From the NCBI RefSeq assembly GCF_009741975.1, contig NZ_WPCF01000014.1, forward strand, positions 1 to 35,003: a stretch of DNA of 35,003 nucleotides, in the 5' to 3' direction. The DNA is from Halobacterium sp. CBA1126. Lineage in GTDB: Archaea; Halobacteriota; Halobacteria; Halobacteriales; Halobacteriaceae. The notes under the pieces were generated by a model that was not told the DNA's origin, did no database searches, and was given only the letters and a program-made list of their open reading frames with translations. Below, piece after piece: positions 24,901-33,330 of this stretch (positions are counted from its first letter, which is position 1; each line of letters opens with the position of its first letter). Made by a program: the position numbers and the translations under genes.

Positions 24901-24910
24901 GTATAAATAT
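24901..24910 (-). promoter_or_regulatory. Strong TATA box ahead of the second phosphodiesterase
   Basis: GTATAAATAT on the plus strand (ATATTTATAC on the coding strand) is the best TATA sequence in the window. Its centre is 30 nt before the ATG at 24876, the spacing for a leaderless mRNA beginning there. Confidence 0.6.
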
Positions 24911-24936
24911 TCACGGTGTCAATTCGACTTAACAGG

Positions 24937-26445
24937 TTATACTGTTGATTTCAATATGGAGACTGTGTCTCGGATTTCGTAGCCGGTCAGAAGAGCGATT
25001 GCAACCATTACGACGGCATATGTGAGGACGCCGAGTCCGACTAGAAGGAAGAAGTCAAGGAGGTTCCAGGGGGTAGAGTACGTGGCGTCCACAGCGAAGA
25101 CTGCGCCGCCCATCAGCAGGCTGCCGACTGCAGGATAAGCGAGACTAGCGAGAAAGCGCCGATAGCTCCCGTCAACGATGTTGATTGCGAGGTAGTCGGC
25201 AACGGGATTCGTGATAAGGGTGTGGCCGACGACGACTGCTGCTGTCCCGACGATGCCGTACGCTTCGGTAGCGGGCAGAATGAAGATTGCCATGAAGATT
25301 ACTTTGAAAATCTGGAATTTCGTGTTGTAGTCTGGGCGGCCAACGGCATTGAATAGTGGGCCAACGGTGGCCCCAATTGATCGGAGAAGTCCCCAAGCGG
25401 CGAGGAGTTGCATTGCGGGGACGATTGGCAGCCACTTCTCGCCAAGGAATGCAAGGACGAACGTCGGTGCAATTACTGCGATACCAGTTGCCATTGGAAA
25501 AGAGAAAAACATAGTCAAGTTTAACGTCCTATAGAATCCCTCGCGGAGCTGGTCGATATCGTCCTGAATTTCCGAATAGGCTGGGAAGGCGACAGACGAG
25601 ATAACATGTGAAACCTCGGTCGCAGGTGCGTTCGAGAATCTATATGCAAATTGGTAATATCCGAGGGCTGTTGCGGTAAGGAACCAGCCGATAAAGGCAT
25701 CATCGCCCTGGTTCACAATAAAGATTAGGCTGCCCTGGATTGTCAGCCATTTTCCGTAGCTGAATAGTTCCTTGGCGAACTCAAGGTTAAACTCAATCGA
25801 CGGACGATACTCATGGATGAGATACGAGGCAGTTGTGATTGTAACGTTTCCTGCAAGAAGGCCGAAAACGAGCGCCCAGACGTTCTTGAAAATGATGGCG
25901 AAAGCAACCGCGATCGAAACCTCGGCGACTGTCCCACTGATCTTATAAATGAACTGTTTGTGGAACTGAAGATTTTTCCGGAAATATATGATACCGGGGT
26001 TCTGGAATCCTGTAATGAGTGGGACTAACGCAAGGACACGAATGAGATCCGTGGCACGGGGTTCTCCAAACGCCGACGCGACGTAGGGAGCAGCAGCGAA
26101 CGCAAGGAGGCCAAGAACAATTCCACGGCAGACTTTCATTACCCAGGCAGTATTCAAATACTCATCGACGTTGTCCTCCCTGCGCTGGATGAGAGCTTCG
26201 TCGAATCCCAAGCGGGAAAACTGCTCGAGGACGGCTATTGTCAGGAGTGCAATTCCCATAAGTCCGAAGTCTCCAGGAGCGAGTAATTGCCCCAAGACGA
26301 CGAGTTTTCCCAACTGAAGAATGCGGTCGAAGACGTTGATGAGCGTCGACCAAATCCCGCTTGCAACAGTCCGGTCAGTAACGGCATCGCTCTCGGGAAA
26401 AAGGATCCCCCTGAGTCTTCTTAGGACCGCCAAGAGTGATGACAA
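24937..26445 (-). CDS. Polysaccharide/lipid-linked glycan flippase (Wzx/MOP superfamily)
   Basis: A 502-residue protein with about 12-14 membrane helices, typical of Wzx/RfbX flippases that move lipid-linked glycans across the membrane. Early signature: TVASGIWSTLINVFDRILQL, then GQLLAPGDFGLMGIALLTIA and EALIQRRED; later FNAVGRPDYNTKFQ, characteristic of the LPS-biosynthesis flippase group. The only usable start is TTG 26445, since an in-frame TAG lies just upstream. It is the probable export step for the glycan made here. Confidence 0.9.
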   Translation of the reverse strand: MSSLLAVLRRLRGILFPESDAVTDRTVASGIWSTLINVFDRILQLGKLVVLGQLLAPGDFGLMGIALLTIAVLEQFSRLGFDEALIQRREDNVDEYLNTAWVMKVCRGIVLGLLAFAAAPYVASAFGEPRATDLIRVLALVPLITGFQNPGIIYFRKNLQFHKQFIYKISGTVAEVSIAVAFAIIFKNVWALVFGLLAGNVTITTASYLIHEYRPSIEFNLEFAKELFSYGKWLTIQGSLIFIVNQGDDAFIGWFLTATALGYYQFAYRFSNAPATEVSHVISSVAFPAYSEIQDDIDQLREGFYRTLNLTMFFSFPMATGIAVIAPTFVLAFLGEKWLPIVPAMQLLAAWGLLRSIGATVGPLFNAVGRPDYNTKFQIFKVIFMAIFILPATEAYGIVGTAAVVVGHTLITNPVADYLAINIVDGSYRRFLASLAYPAVGSLLMGGAVFAVDATYSTPWNLLDFFLLVGLGVLTYAVVMVAIALLTGYEIRDTVSILKSTV

Positions 26446-26587
26446 GGATACCTATCTATGTCGAGTGCGAAGTAATAAATGCACATATCCAAGGAGAGTA
26501 CCCCCAGTGATCGTCGGAGCGCTCGTCTTCTAAGGGGCCAGATATTGGTACTGTTCAGATAATGACCCTCTCGACAGCCTTCTCTAA

Positions 26588-27229
26588 CTAGAAGTCAGTT
26601 TTGTTGAGCACCACGCCAGTCACGATGTATTCTTCACGGTGGTCATGAGAGACTATTGGCGCAGCAATTGTGTTCATCGCTGCTGTCAGTATGCCACCGA
26701 TTGTAGGAACAGCGGAGAGGACGTAATTAATCTCACAGCAGACTCGCATAGGTAATGTCCCCTCCTCAATAATCTTGTCAACCGTTAGGCCAACTTCTTG
26801 GGATAAATGGCTGAGCCCATACCGCGTGAACCGGAAGTAGTCGTTTGGTTCCTCGTGGAGTGGATACATTTGGTTCGTGGAAACAAACGCTCTCCCGCCG
26901 TCTTTCAGAACCCTAGCCATCTCAGTAAAGAACGCTGTCGGGTCGGGTACATGCTCCAATACTTGGGTTGAGAAAAATACATCAAATGACTGGTCTTTAA
27001 AGGGGAGTTTCGTTGCGGATCCACAAACATCAATATCTTTTTCGACATTGGTGACATCTAATCCAGTGTAGGACTCAGTGTCCTCAAAGAGACCTCGGTG
27101 GGGCTTGTCCCCACAGCCCACATCAAGCACATCCCCAGTCGCACTTGCGGCAAACTGGTGTATGTGTGGGTGAAAACGACGGTTAATATGGTAGTTCTTA
27201 GCGCTGAGTGATGGGTTAGCCATATACAT
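26588..27229 (-). CDS. Class I SAM-dependent methyltransferase
   Basis: A 213-residue methyltransferase. SAM-binding motif I is DVLDVGCGDKPHRGLFED (residues 33-50), followed by YTGLDV, the loop ATKLPFKDQSFDVFFSTQVL and EHVPDPTAFFTEMARVLKDG. These are typical of Methyltransf_11 proteins in glycan clusters that methylate a sugar or lipid-linked glycan. Start is ATG 27229 or ATG 27223 two codons later; a TATA-like TATTATAAT lies just before. Substrate unknown. Confidence 0.88.
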   Translation of the reverse strand: MYMANPSLSAKNYHINRRFHPHIHQFAASATGDVLDVGCGDKPHRGLFEDTESYTGLDVTNVEKDIDVCGSATKLPFKDQSFDVFFSTQVLEHVPDPTAFFTEMARVLKDGGRAFVSTNQMYPLHEEPNDYFRFTRYGLSHLSQEVGLTVDKIIEEGTLPMRVCCEINYVLSAVPTIGGILTAAMNTIAAPIVSHDHREEYIVTGVVLNKTDF

Positions 27230-27350
27230 TATAATAGGTTTCCTCGCGCCACTTTCTCCATGTCCACAGCTTTCGCAATCATACCCACGGTGAAAATGAC
27301 ATTACCATTACGCATATTGCGTGCCGTCGTACTCCGGACGAATGACACCC

Positions 27351-28310
27351 TCATAATCCTAACTTTTCTTTTATCATACTAGCGAACTCAATTTTCGGAT
27401 CGGTATGCGTCCTCCTGTATATTTTCATCCGCTCTGGCCCAAACTCACTCTTGAACTGTATGACGCCCTCATGACCGCCACTTGGATTAAAATCATACCA
27501 CCGATACCCGGCGTCGATAGCGTCCTCAATTATCGAATACTGAAGCAGATCGTTCGGGTTGTAGTCGAAGTACTCCGAAAACGACGCCCCGTGCCAATAA
27601 TCAACGTGTTGATTCCACGAGAAAATAATCGCCCCAGATGCGATATTCCCCTCAACACAAGCTAACTTCAACGAAATATGGTCGGGGTACTCTTGTCCCA
27701 GATCATAGATACGTTCAAAAATCGGCCAATCGTAGTTGCTCGTCGGGTTATCCCATCGCTCAAGCGAATCTTGGTAGGCCTCAAAATAGGTCTTCCAATC
27801 GCTCTCTGAGTTCGCTTCACGAACAGTCACTCCCTTATCACGGGCAGCGTCGATACCCTTCTGACGACTCTTAGTAAATCCATTTTCCACTTCATCCATT
27901 CCGCCAGATAGGTCCAGTATTTGTGTGAAGTCCTCGGAACTGTCCCAGTCCAGATCAAATTCACTCCTGAGAGGATTGCCAACCACATTCACAACATCGG
28001 CCATATCCTTGACCTCTTGGTAAAATTCACCAGCATCAGTTGCGTTGTCTTTTGCGATAATCCCTCCATAGCACCCGGCAAATGTCGAATGTAGAATTGA
28101 GATATTTAGAGTGGCGCCAAGTTTTGATACCGAGGTCGTCTCTCTCACGGCAGGGAAGACAGCGTCGCGTTGTCCTGTCGAAGGAAACTGCGGGGCAGGA
28201 TCACAGCCAGTGGCTTCCGCAACCTTTGCCCAAAGGGGAGAGTGAAAAAACGTGGCTGTCGAATCTGACTGAGCGATGTTCCACCAAGCTCTCCAATCCT
28301 CATCATCCAT
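27351..28310 (-). CDS. FemAB/GNAT-fold acyl- or aminoacyl-transferase-like protein
   Basis: A 319-residue protein of the FemAB-like double-GNAT group. Features: WWNIAQSDSTATFFHSPLWA at the start, TKSRQKGIDAARDKGVTVRE in the middle, and a C-terminal GNAT part with KLACVEGNIASGAIIFSWNQ, HVDYWHGASFSEYFDYNPND and FNPSGGHEGVIQFKSEFGPE. Relatives transfer amino acids to peptidoglycan precursors or acyl groups to exopolysaccharide sugars. As archaea lack murein, acylation or aminoacylation of a surface glycan is the likely job (inference). 121 nt separate it from the methyltransferase gene. Confidence 0.8.
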   Translation of the reverse strand: MDDEDWRAWWNIAQSDSTATFFHSPLWAKVAEATGCDPAPQFPSTGQRDAVFPAVRETTSVSKLGATLNISILHSTFAGCYGGIIAKDNATDAGEFYQEVKDMADVVNVVGNPLRSEFDLDWDSSEDFTQILDLSGGMDEVENGFTKSRQKGIDAARDKGVTVREANSESDWKTYFEAYQDSLERWDNPTSNYDWPIFERIYDLGQEYPDHISLKLACVEGNIASGAIIFSWNQHVDYWHGASFSEYFDYNPNDLLQYSIIEDAIDAGYRWYDFNPSGGHEGVIQFKSEFGPERMKIYRRTHTDPKIEFASMIKEKLGL

Positions 28311-28461
28311 ATTACAGTAGCGGAGTTTGGCAGAGTTAAAACCTCAGATTCTAAGCTCTAGGCAACAAATCCACCACTCGCCGACGAAACGTTGTTGTAT
28401 GCATTAGTCCAGGCCATGGTTCTGTTATGACCGCTGGGGAGAGTGATTTCTGAATGACGCC

Positions 28462-28511
28462 ACTCAAGAGTCCTGTGTCGCCCCTCCCTATCTGAACACC
28501 GCCTCTTGAGT
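28462..28511. repeat. 9-bp inverted repeat upstream of rmlA
   Basis: ACTCAAGAG (28462-28470) and CTCTTGAGT (28503-28511) are perfect reverse complements with 32 nt between. The right arm ends about 42 nt before the rmlA ATG, next to a weak TATA-like stretch (AGAAAGATAG), so it may be an operator. The rest of 28311-28553 holds no gene that I can see. Confidence 0.4.
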
Positions 28512-28553
28512 AGAAAGATAGTTGTATCCCGTATCTGTGGCTAGTATCTAGTA

Positions 28554-29627
28554 ATGAGGGGAGTGCTGCTTTCCGGAGGAACCGGGTCACGGCTGCGACC
28601 AATTACGCATACAGGTCCGAAACAGTTGGTGCCGGTCGCGAATAAGCCCGTAATTGAGTACGCGATTGAGGATCTGAAAGCCGCAGGTGTCACCGAGATT
28701 GGCGTAGTTCTGGGGCACAAGGGCCGCGAGGAGATTCAAGAGCTTCTGGGTGATGGCTCGAAATACGGGGTTGACATCACGTATATCGTACAGGGGAACC
28801 CGCTGGGGTTGGCTCACGCTGTTGGCTGCGCTCGTGAGTTCGTCGACGATAGTGATTTTGTAGTGTATCTCGGAGATAACATGCTCCGTCACGGTGTCTC
28901 GGACCTCATCGAGAGCTTCCAATCGGACGAGTATGGGGCAGGAATCGCCCTTCAGGAGGTGTCGAACCCGGAAGCCTTCGGAGTTGCTGATGTCGACGAC
29001 CAGGGCACGGTGAAACGGCTCGTCGAGAAACCCGACGATCCTCCGAGTAATCTGGCGCTGATCGGGATGTACGTGTTCTCGCCGGCGGTCTTCGACGTCA
29101 TCGAGGACCTCGAGCCGTCGTGGCGCGGCGAGCTTGAGATTACGGACGCTATCCAGAGTCTCCTTGAGAACGGTTACGAAATCGACTCCCACGTCGTGAC
29201 GGGCTGGTGGAAGGACACCGGAAAACCCGAGGACATCCTCGAAGCGAATCGGCTCGTCCTCGAGGACGCCGAACGCTCCCTCCGAGGGACAGTTGAGGAC
29301 GGCGCTGAGATTCGAGGGAAGGTCCAGCTGGCGAAATCAGCGACTATAGAGAGCGGTGCGGTCGTGCGTGGCCCAGTCTCTATCGCGGACGACGTGACGA
29401 TAGAGGATGGCAGTTACGTCGGTCCCTACACGTCCATCGGTGAGAATACCCGAATCGCCGGCCCCCACATCGAGAATACGGTTATTGTCGGCGAGTCAGA
29501 AGTGACTACGAACGGACGTATCATCGACAGCCTCATCGGCCGTGCAGCACAGGTCGAGAGCGCCGAAGGGATGCTCCCGGAAGGTCGTCGCATGGTCGTC
29601 GGCGAGAACTCCCAACTACACCTCTAA
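28554..29627 (+). CDS. rmlA: Glucose-1-phosphate thymidylyltransferase, long archaeal form
   Basis: A 357-residue nucleotidyltransferase that makes dTDP-glucose (or UDP-glucose) from glucose-1-phosphate. The N-terminal domain has GVLLSGGTGSRLRPITHTGP, KQLVPVANKPVIEYAIEDLK, YLGDNML with the metal Asp and GWWKDTGKPEDILEAN. The C-terminal 110 residues are a left-handed beta-helix of hexapeptide repeats, as in the archaeal long form. It is followed one base later by a zinc-ribbon gene and then by the other rml genes. Confidence 0.93.
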   Translation: MRGVLLSGGTGSRLRPITHTGPKQLVPVANKPVIEYAIEDLKAAGVTEIGVVLGHKGREEIQELLGDGSKYGVDITYIVQGNPLGLAHAVGCAREFVDDSDFVVYLGDNMLRHGVSDLIESFQSDEYGAGIALQEVSNPEAFGVADVDDQGTVKRLVEKPDDPPSNLALIGMYVFSPAVFDVIEDLEPSWRGELEITDAIQSLLENGYEIDSHVVTGWWKDTGKPEDILEANRLVLEDAERSLRGTVEDGAEIRGKVQLAKSATIESGAVVRGPVSIADDVTIEDGSYVGPYTSIGENTRIAGPHIENTVIVGESEVTTNGRIIDSLIGRAAQVESAEGMLPEGRRMVVGENSQLHL

Positions 29628-29628
29628 G

Positions 29629-29808
29629 ATGCGCATCATCACTCACTCGTGTCCGGAGTGCGGAACCGTCGTCGCAGCGAACGAACTCGAAGACAACCGC
29701 GTGATGAAGTGCCCACGCGAGGGCTGCCAAGAGGTTCTCCGTTTTGACGACCTCACCGAGGAAGAACAAGAGTTCTTCCTCGACAACCGCGACCAGTACC
29801 AGATTTAG
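29629..29808 (+). CDS. Small zinc-ribbon protein
   Basis: A 59-residue protein, MRIITHSCPECGTVVAANEL, with a second knuckle C-P-R-E-G-C: C-P-E-C plus C-P-R-E-G-C makes a four-Cys zinc ribbon. An acidic tail follows (LTEEEQEFFLDNRDQYQI). I choose ATG 29629 because it lies one base after the rmlA stop and gives a compact domain; the frame is open further upstream inside rmlA, but that part is not real. Role unknown; translational coupling to rmlA is likely. Its stop overlaps the convergent rmlD end by 4 nt. Confidence 0.75.
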   Translation: MRIITHSCPECGTVVAANELEDNRVMKCPREGCQEVLRFDDLTEEEQEFFLDNRDQYQI

Positions 29809-30698
29809 AAGTACGACGCAATCGAATCGACATCTTGTTGCAGCGTCGGCTGGGAACAACCAAGCCGCGTTTCGACGTTCTCGACGTCGAGACACGTATT
29901 TGAGGGACGCGCTGCTGATCGGTCAACGTCGCTTTGTGAACCTTTGTCGAGTGCGTCAGTCTCGACGCCCATCGTGGATGCGATTATGCGACCAAACTCG
30001 TACGGTGTCACACAGGACCGAGCGGCGACGTGATACGTTCCGGACGCACTATCGTCGATTAAATCCAGTAGCGTCTCCGCAGTCGAACCTACACGACTCG
30101 GCGTCACGTACTGGTCCGTAAACAGAGGGACAGCCTGACCGGACCTTAGACGCGACCGAACCCACGCTGGAAATCCTTCTAGGTCCGCTGTCTCGGGCGC
30201 TCGATTGACACCGTATACGAACGACGGCCGCACGATGAGTGGCGAGTCGTGAGCCGAACGGACGTTCCGGTCGCCGACCAACTTCGACCGGCCATACGCC
30301 TGCAGCGGGTTTCGCTCGCTCTCCTCGTCGTATCGCTCGTCCGTTTCGCCGTCGAAGACGTAATCCGTCGATACGTGGACGAAATCAATTCCTCGTTCAG
30401 AACACTAACAGGCCATCGCCTCTGGTGCGTCCGCGTTAATCTCGTGAGCACGCTCGGGCCGCTTCTCACACTCGTTGACGTCAGTCATCGCGGCACAGTT
30501 GACGACGACCGAGGGACTGAACTTAGCCACTAGCTCCTCAAAGTCCTTGGACGCCCGAACGTCGAGTTCGCGAAGCGGGATTTCGAAGTCCGGCCGGCCT
30601 GAGTGATACGAGCCAGCTACGGATAGAGCTCGATTGACCGCCGTCGTGACCACATTACCCCCGAGGAGCCCGCCAGCACCGACGACGAAAACGTCCAT
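29805..30698 (-). pseudogene. rmlD: dTDP-4-dehydrorhamnose reductase-like gene with an in-frame amber codon
   Basis: One uninterrupted frame except for a single TAG. Before it: MDVFVVGAGGLLGGNVVTTA (NADPH motif), VVVNCAAMTDVNECEKRPER and AHEINADAPEAMAC. Codon 98 is TAG (30405-30407). After it, in the same frame: CSERGIDFVHVSTDYVFDGE, NPLQAYGRSKLVGDR with the Tyr-x-x-x-Lys catalytic pair, LIVRPSFVYGVN and a normal C-terminus. Intact it would be 297 codons, the usual RmlD length. The change could be a single substitution from CAG, GAG or AAG. TAG is a normal stop elsewhere in the window, so readthrough is unlikely. Confidence 0.88.
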
Positions 30699-30720
30699 GC
30701 CTGTGGCAGGAGAAGAAAGG

Positions 30721-30729
30721 ATAAATAAT
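30721..30729. promoter_or_regulatory. Shared bidirectional TATA box of rmlD and rmlB
   Basis: ATAAATAAT is centred at 30725, exactly 27 nt from the rmlB ATG (30752) and 27 nt from the rmlD ATG (30698). Read on either strand it is an acceptable TATA box at leaderless spacing, so one element may drive both divergent genes. Confidence 0.5.
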
Positions 30730-30751
30730 CGTTGTCACCACGACTTCGATA

Positions 30752-31672
30752 ATGCGCGTTCTCGTCACTGGCGGTGCCGGCTTCATCGGCTCGAACTTCG
30801 TTCACCATCTTGTCGAAGATACGGAGGATTCTGTTGTTACGCTCGACGCGCTCACCTATGCCGGCTCAAAAGAGAACTTGGAAGGGGTTCTCGACCATCC
30901 GCGACACGAGTTCGTCGAGGGCGACATCCGGAACCGCGAGCTCGTCGACCAACTGGTCGCTGATGTCGATGCAGTTGTGAACTTCGCCGCCGAGTCGCAC
31001 GTCGATCGCTCAATTGAGGGCGCGGAACCGTTCGTCTCCACGAACGTACAGGGAACGCAGACGCTTCTTGACGCAGCGAGTAACAGCGATATTGAGCGAT
31101 TCGTTCAGGTGTCGACAGACGAGGTATACGGAGAAATTGAGGACGGCGAGTTCAGCGAGGACGACGCGCTCAATCCGAGAAACCCGTATGCGGCGACCAA
31201 AGCCGGTGCAGATCTCCTCGCAAGGAGTTACTACACGACTCACGACGTCCCAGTTGTGATTACGCGGTCGTCGAACAACTTCGGGCCACGTCAGCATCCG
31301 GAGAAGCTCATTCCGAAATTCCTCAAGAAAGCGAACGAGGGTAAGTCACTCCCCGTGTACGGGGATGGCTCGAACGTTCGGGAATGGATTTACGTCACGG
31401 ACAACTGTCGAGCGATAGACACAGTTCTGCGTGACGGTACAGTCGGAGAAGTGTACAATATTGGGAGTGGAATCGAACTGGAGAACATCGAGGTTACTCG
31501 GAAAATCCTCGACGTGGTGGGGGCGTCCGACAACCTCATCGAGTTTGTCGACGACCGTGCAGGACACGACCAGCGGTACGCACTCGACACCAGCAAGATG
31601 GAGATACTTGGCTGGAAACCACGAATCTCCTTCGAGGAAGGGTTAGAACGAACTGCGGAGTACTATCGATAG
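30752..31672 (+). CDS. rmlB: dTDP-glucose 4,6-dehydratase
   Basis: A 306-residue extended SDR that turns dTDP-glucose into dTDP-4-keto-6-deoxyglucose. NAD motif VTGGAGFIGSNFVHHL at residues 5-20; LDALTYAGSKENL, the signature of RmlB; AAESHVDRSI; QVSTDEVYGEI with the Thr-Asp-Glu catalytic triad; YAATKAGADLL with the Tyr-Lys pair; and RSSNNFGPRQHPEKLIP. No RmlC epimerase gene is visible in the window, so either it lies elsewhere or the product is another 6-deoxy or amino sugar. Confidence 0.94.
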   Translation: MRVLVTGGAGFIGSNFVHHLVEDTEDSVVTLDALTYAGSKENLEGVLDHPRHEFVEGDIRNRELVDQLVADVDAVVNFAAESHVDRSIEGAEPFVSTNVQGTQTLLDAASNSDIERFVQVSTDEVYGEIEDGEFSEDDALNPRNPYAATKAGADLLARSYYTTHDVPVVITRSSNNFGPRQHPEKLIPKFLKKANEGKSLPVYGDGSNVREWIYVTDNCRAIDTVLRDGTVGEVYNIGSGIELENIEVTRKILDVVGASDNLIEFVDDRAGHDQRYALDTSKMEILGWKPRISFEEGLERTAEYYR

Positions 31673-32134
31673 GACTTGGCGGTGATCAGATACTCGTAAA
31701 CAGATGATTATTACGTCGGCTAATCTATTCGTAGGACAGTGAACGGTCGGGACGGTGTATTTGTGACTGAAAGCACACAGCGGTGCATCCGAGGAAATTC
31801 TCACGAATACTGGGTGGTTACCAAGAGTCCGTCAGCTTCACTTGCAATAGTGGTGTGTCTACACTTGCTACAGACCGGCAGTCAAACACCACCACGACGG
31901 AGGGTTTTGAACGAGAATTACCCCCACACCCCACCGCGTCGAGTGTTCCAGGCAGTGAGCCACCCCACTCCGTCGAATGTTCAGAGCACTGGTTCCAATC
32001 TGCTGAATCAGTACTCCACGGTGTCGAGTGTTCACTGAGAAACATCCAGCGTCTTCCTCCCACACTCCACCGTGTCGAGTGTTCTCAATTAGAGCTGAGT
32101 AGCCGAAAGCGACGGTACGTATCCCGCAAAGTGT
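31673..32134. other. Putative replication origin region
   Basis: No gene. The first part (31680-31740) is AT-rich (GATGATTATTACG, TAATCTATTCG) and could be an unwinding element. The second part holds four repeats. It lies just past the end of orc1/cdc6. In haloarchaea origins are normally next to an orc1/cdc6 gene and contain origin-recognition repeats, so this is a candidate origin. I could not find inverted copies of the repeat on the other side of the AT-rich part. Confidence 0.5.
31927..32084 (+). repeat. Four direct 22-bp repeats (candidate origin recognition boxes)
   Basis: Copies at 31927-31948, 31961-31982, 32012-32033 and 32063-32084. Each has the form CAC(C/T)CCAC followed by three variable bases, then GTCGAGTGTTC; copy 2 has GTCGAATGTTC. 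Starts are 34, 51 and 51 bp apart, and the equal 51-bp steps are about five helical turns. The sequence differs from the commonly described haloarchaeal ORB, so the match to Orc1 is inferred from location. Confidence 0.6.
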
Positions 32135-33310
32135 TCACTCAACTGATTGGGTTAATTCGACAACCCGACGCGGTAACGTGAGCCCCTCAAAGTCACTGAC
32201 CACATTAGCGACAAGGTCAAGCTCGACGGAGAATTCGTACTCGTAGTACTGGCCACCGGAGCGCCCCTCGTTTCGGGAGTGGCGGTCGAGGATCCCGAGT
32301 ATTGCGAGATCCGCGAGGTGGTCGTGCATCCGTCGGCGAACCAGTGGGTCGATGTCTGACTGTTCGGCGATTGTCCGATAGCGTGGGTAGATATCGCGAA
32401 CGCGGAACGGCCCGTTCGACTCCAACGCGAGGTGGAGGACGGCGACCAACGAAAGATGTCCGTGACGGGTGAGTTCGCGCATGCCGTGTTCGACCTGGCT
32501 TCGTTCGAGTTTGTTCCGGGCCGCGTGAACGTCGTCTTCGTTGATCCGTTCACGGTCTGCCGCGCGTGCGAGCTCGCCGGCCTGATAGAGGAGATCAAGC
32601 GCTTGCCTTGCACTCCCAGAGTCTTGCGCAGCGACCGCGGCACACAGCGAGAGCACGCCTGATTCAGTCGCGTCCTCGTAGAGGGCGCCTTCCGCACGAC
32701 GTTCGAGAATTGCCTCCAGATCGGGCGCGTTATACGGTGAGAAATGGATTTCTTCCTCACAGAGCGTGTCTTTCACTTTCGGGGAGAGGTCATCACGGAA
32801 GCCGAAGTCGTTGCTAATACCGATGACGCCGGGCTTCGTTTCAGTGAGGTGGCCGTTCGAGCGTGCTCGCGGAATTTCGTAGAGAATCTCGTCGTCGTTG
32901 CCGATATGGTCAATCTCATCGAGTACAATCAGGACCGTCCCGCCAATTGCGTCGAGTTCGCTGTACAGGAGGTCGAAGACGCGTTGCTGTGGGTAACCAG
33001 TCGTACTAATCTGGTTGTCGTCCGGTCGCAGCGTATTGACGAGGTTAACGGCCACTTGGTACGACGAGGAGAGGTTCGTGCAGTTGAGCCAGAATACTGA
33101 AAGGGAGACGTCGTCGTACTGGTCGGAGTCGTGTTGCAGTTGCTCGAGGATGTATCGGGAGACCGCTGTTTTCCCAACGCCCGTCTTCCCGTAGAGGAAG
33201 ATGTTCCGCGGTTGGGCGCCGTTGATAACCGGCTGGAGTGCAGTCTGGTACGCGCTCAACTCTGACTCCCGAGCCATAATCGAATTCGGCTGGTAGTCGT
33301 CCCGAAGCAT
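32135..33310 (-). CDS. orc1: Orc1/Cdc6 replication initiator, N-terminus clipped by an insertion sequence
   Basis: A 391-residue AAA+ ATPase. Walker [15 protein letters not shown] at about residue 40; Walker [15 protein letters not shown]; sensor 1 [15 protein letters not shown]; arginine region [18 protein letters not shown]; and a C-terminal winged helix. These bind ATP and origin repeats and load the helicase. The chosen ATG at 33310 begins [10 protein letters not shown]. The frame upstream still reads IFRDED, normally part of the conserved N-terminus, and then runs into an insertion-sequence end at about 33330, so the native start and promoter appear lost. Expression may depend on the element's sequence. 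Confidence 0.88.
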   Translation of the reverse strand: MLRDDYQPNSIMARESELSAYQTALQPVINGAQPRNIFLYGKTGVGKTAVSRYILEQLQHDSDQYDDVSLSVFWLNCTNLSSSYQVAVNLVNTLRPDDNQISTTGYPQQRVFDLLYSELDAIGGTVLIVLDEIDHIGNDDEILYEIPRARSNGHLTETKPGVIGISNDFGFRDDLSPKVKDTLCEEEIHFSPYNAPDLEAILERRAEGALYEDATESGVLSLCAAVAAQDSGSARQALDLLYQAGELARAADRERINEDDVHAARNKLERSQVEHGMRELTRHGHLSLVAVLHLALESNGPFRVRDIYPRYRTIAEQSDIDPLVRRRMHDHLADLAILGILDRHSRNEGRSGGQYYEYEFSVELDLVANVVSDFEGLTLPRRVVELTQSVE

Positions 33311-33330
33311 ATCCTCGTCGCGAAAGATGT

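Noticed and set aside
9745-30407. TAG recoding (for example pyrrolysine) across the window
   Set aside because: Intact genes such as the PIN toxin (2897-2899) and the zinc-ribbon gene (29806-29808) use TAG as their normal stop, and the region with most TAG codons also has a TGA and frameshifts.
31927-32084. CRISPR array
   Set aside because: Only four imperfect repeats with unequal steps of 34 and 51 bp, and no cas genes in the window.
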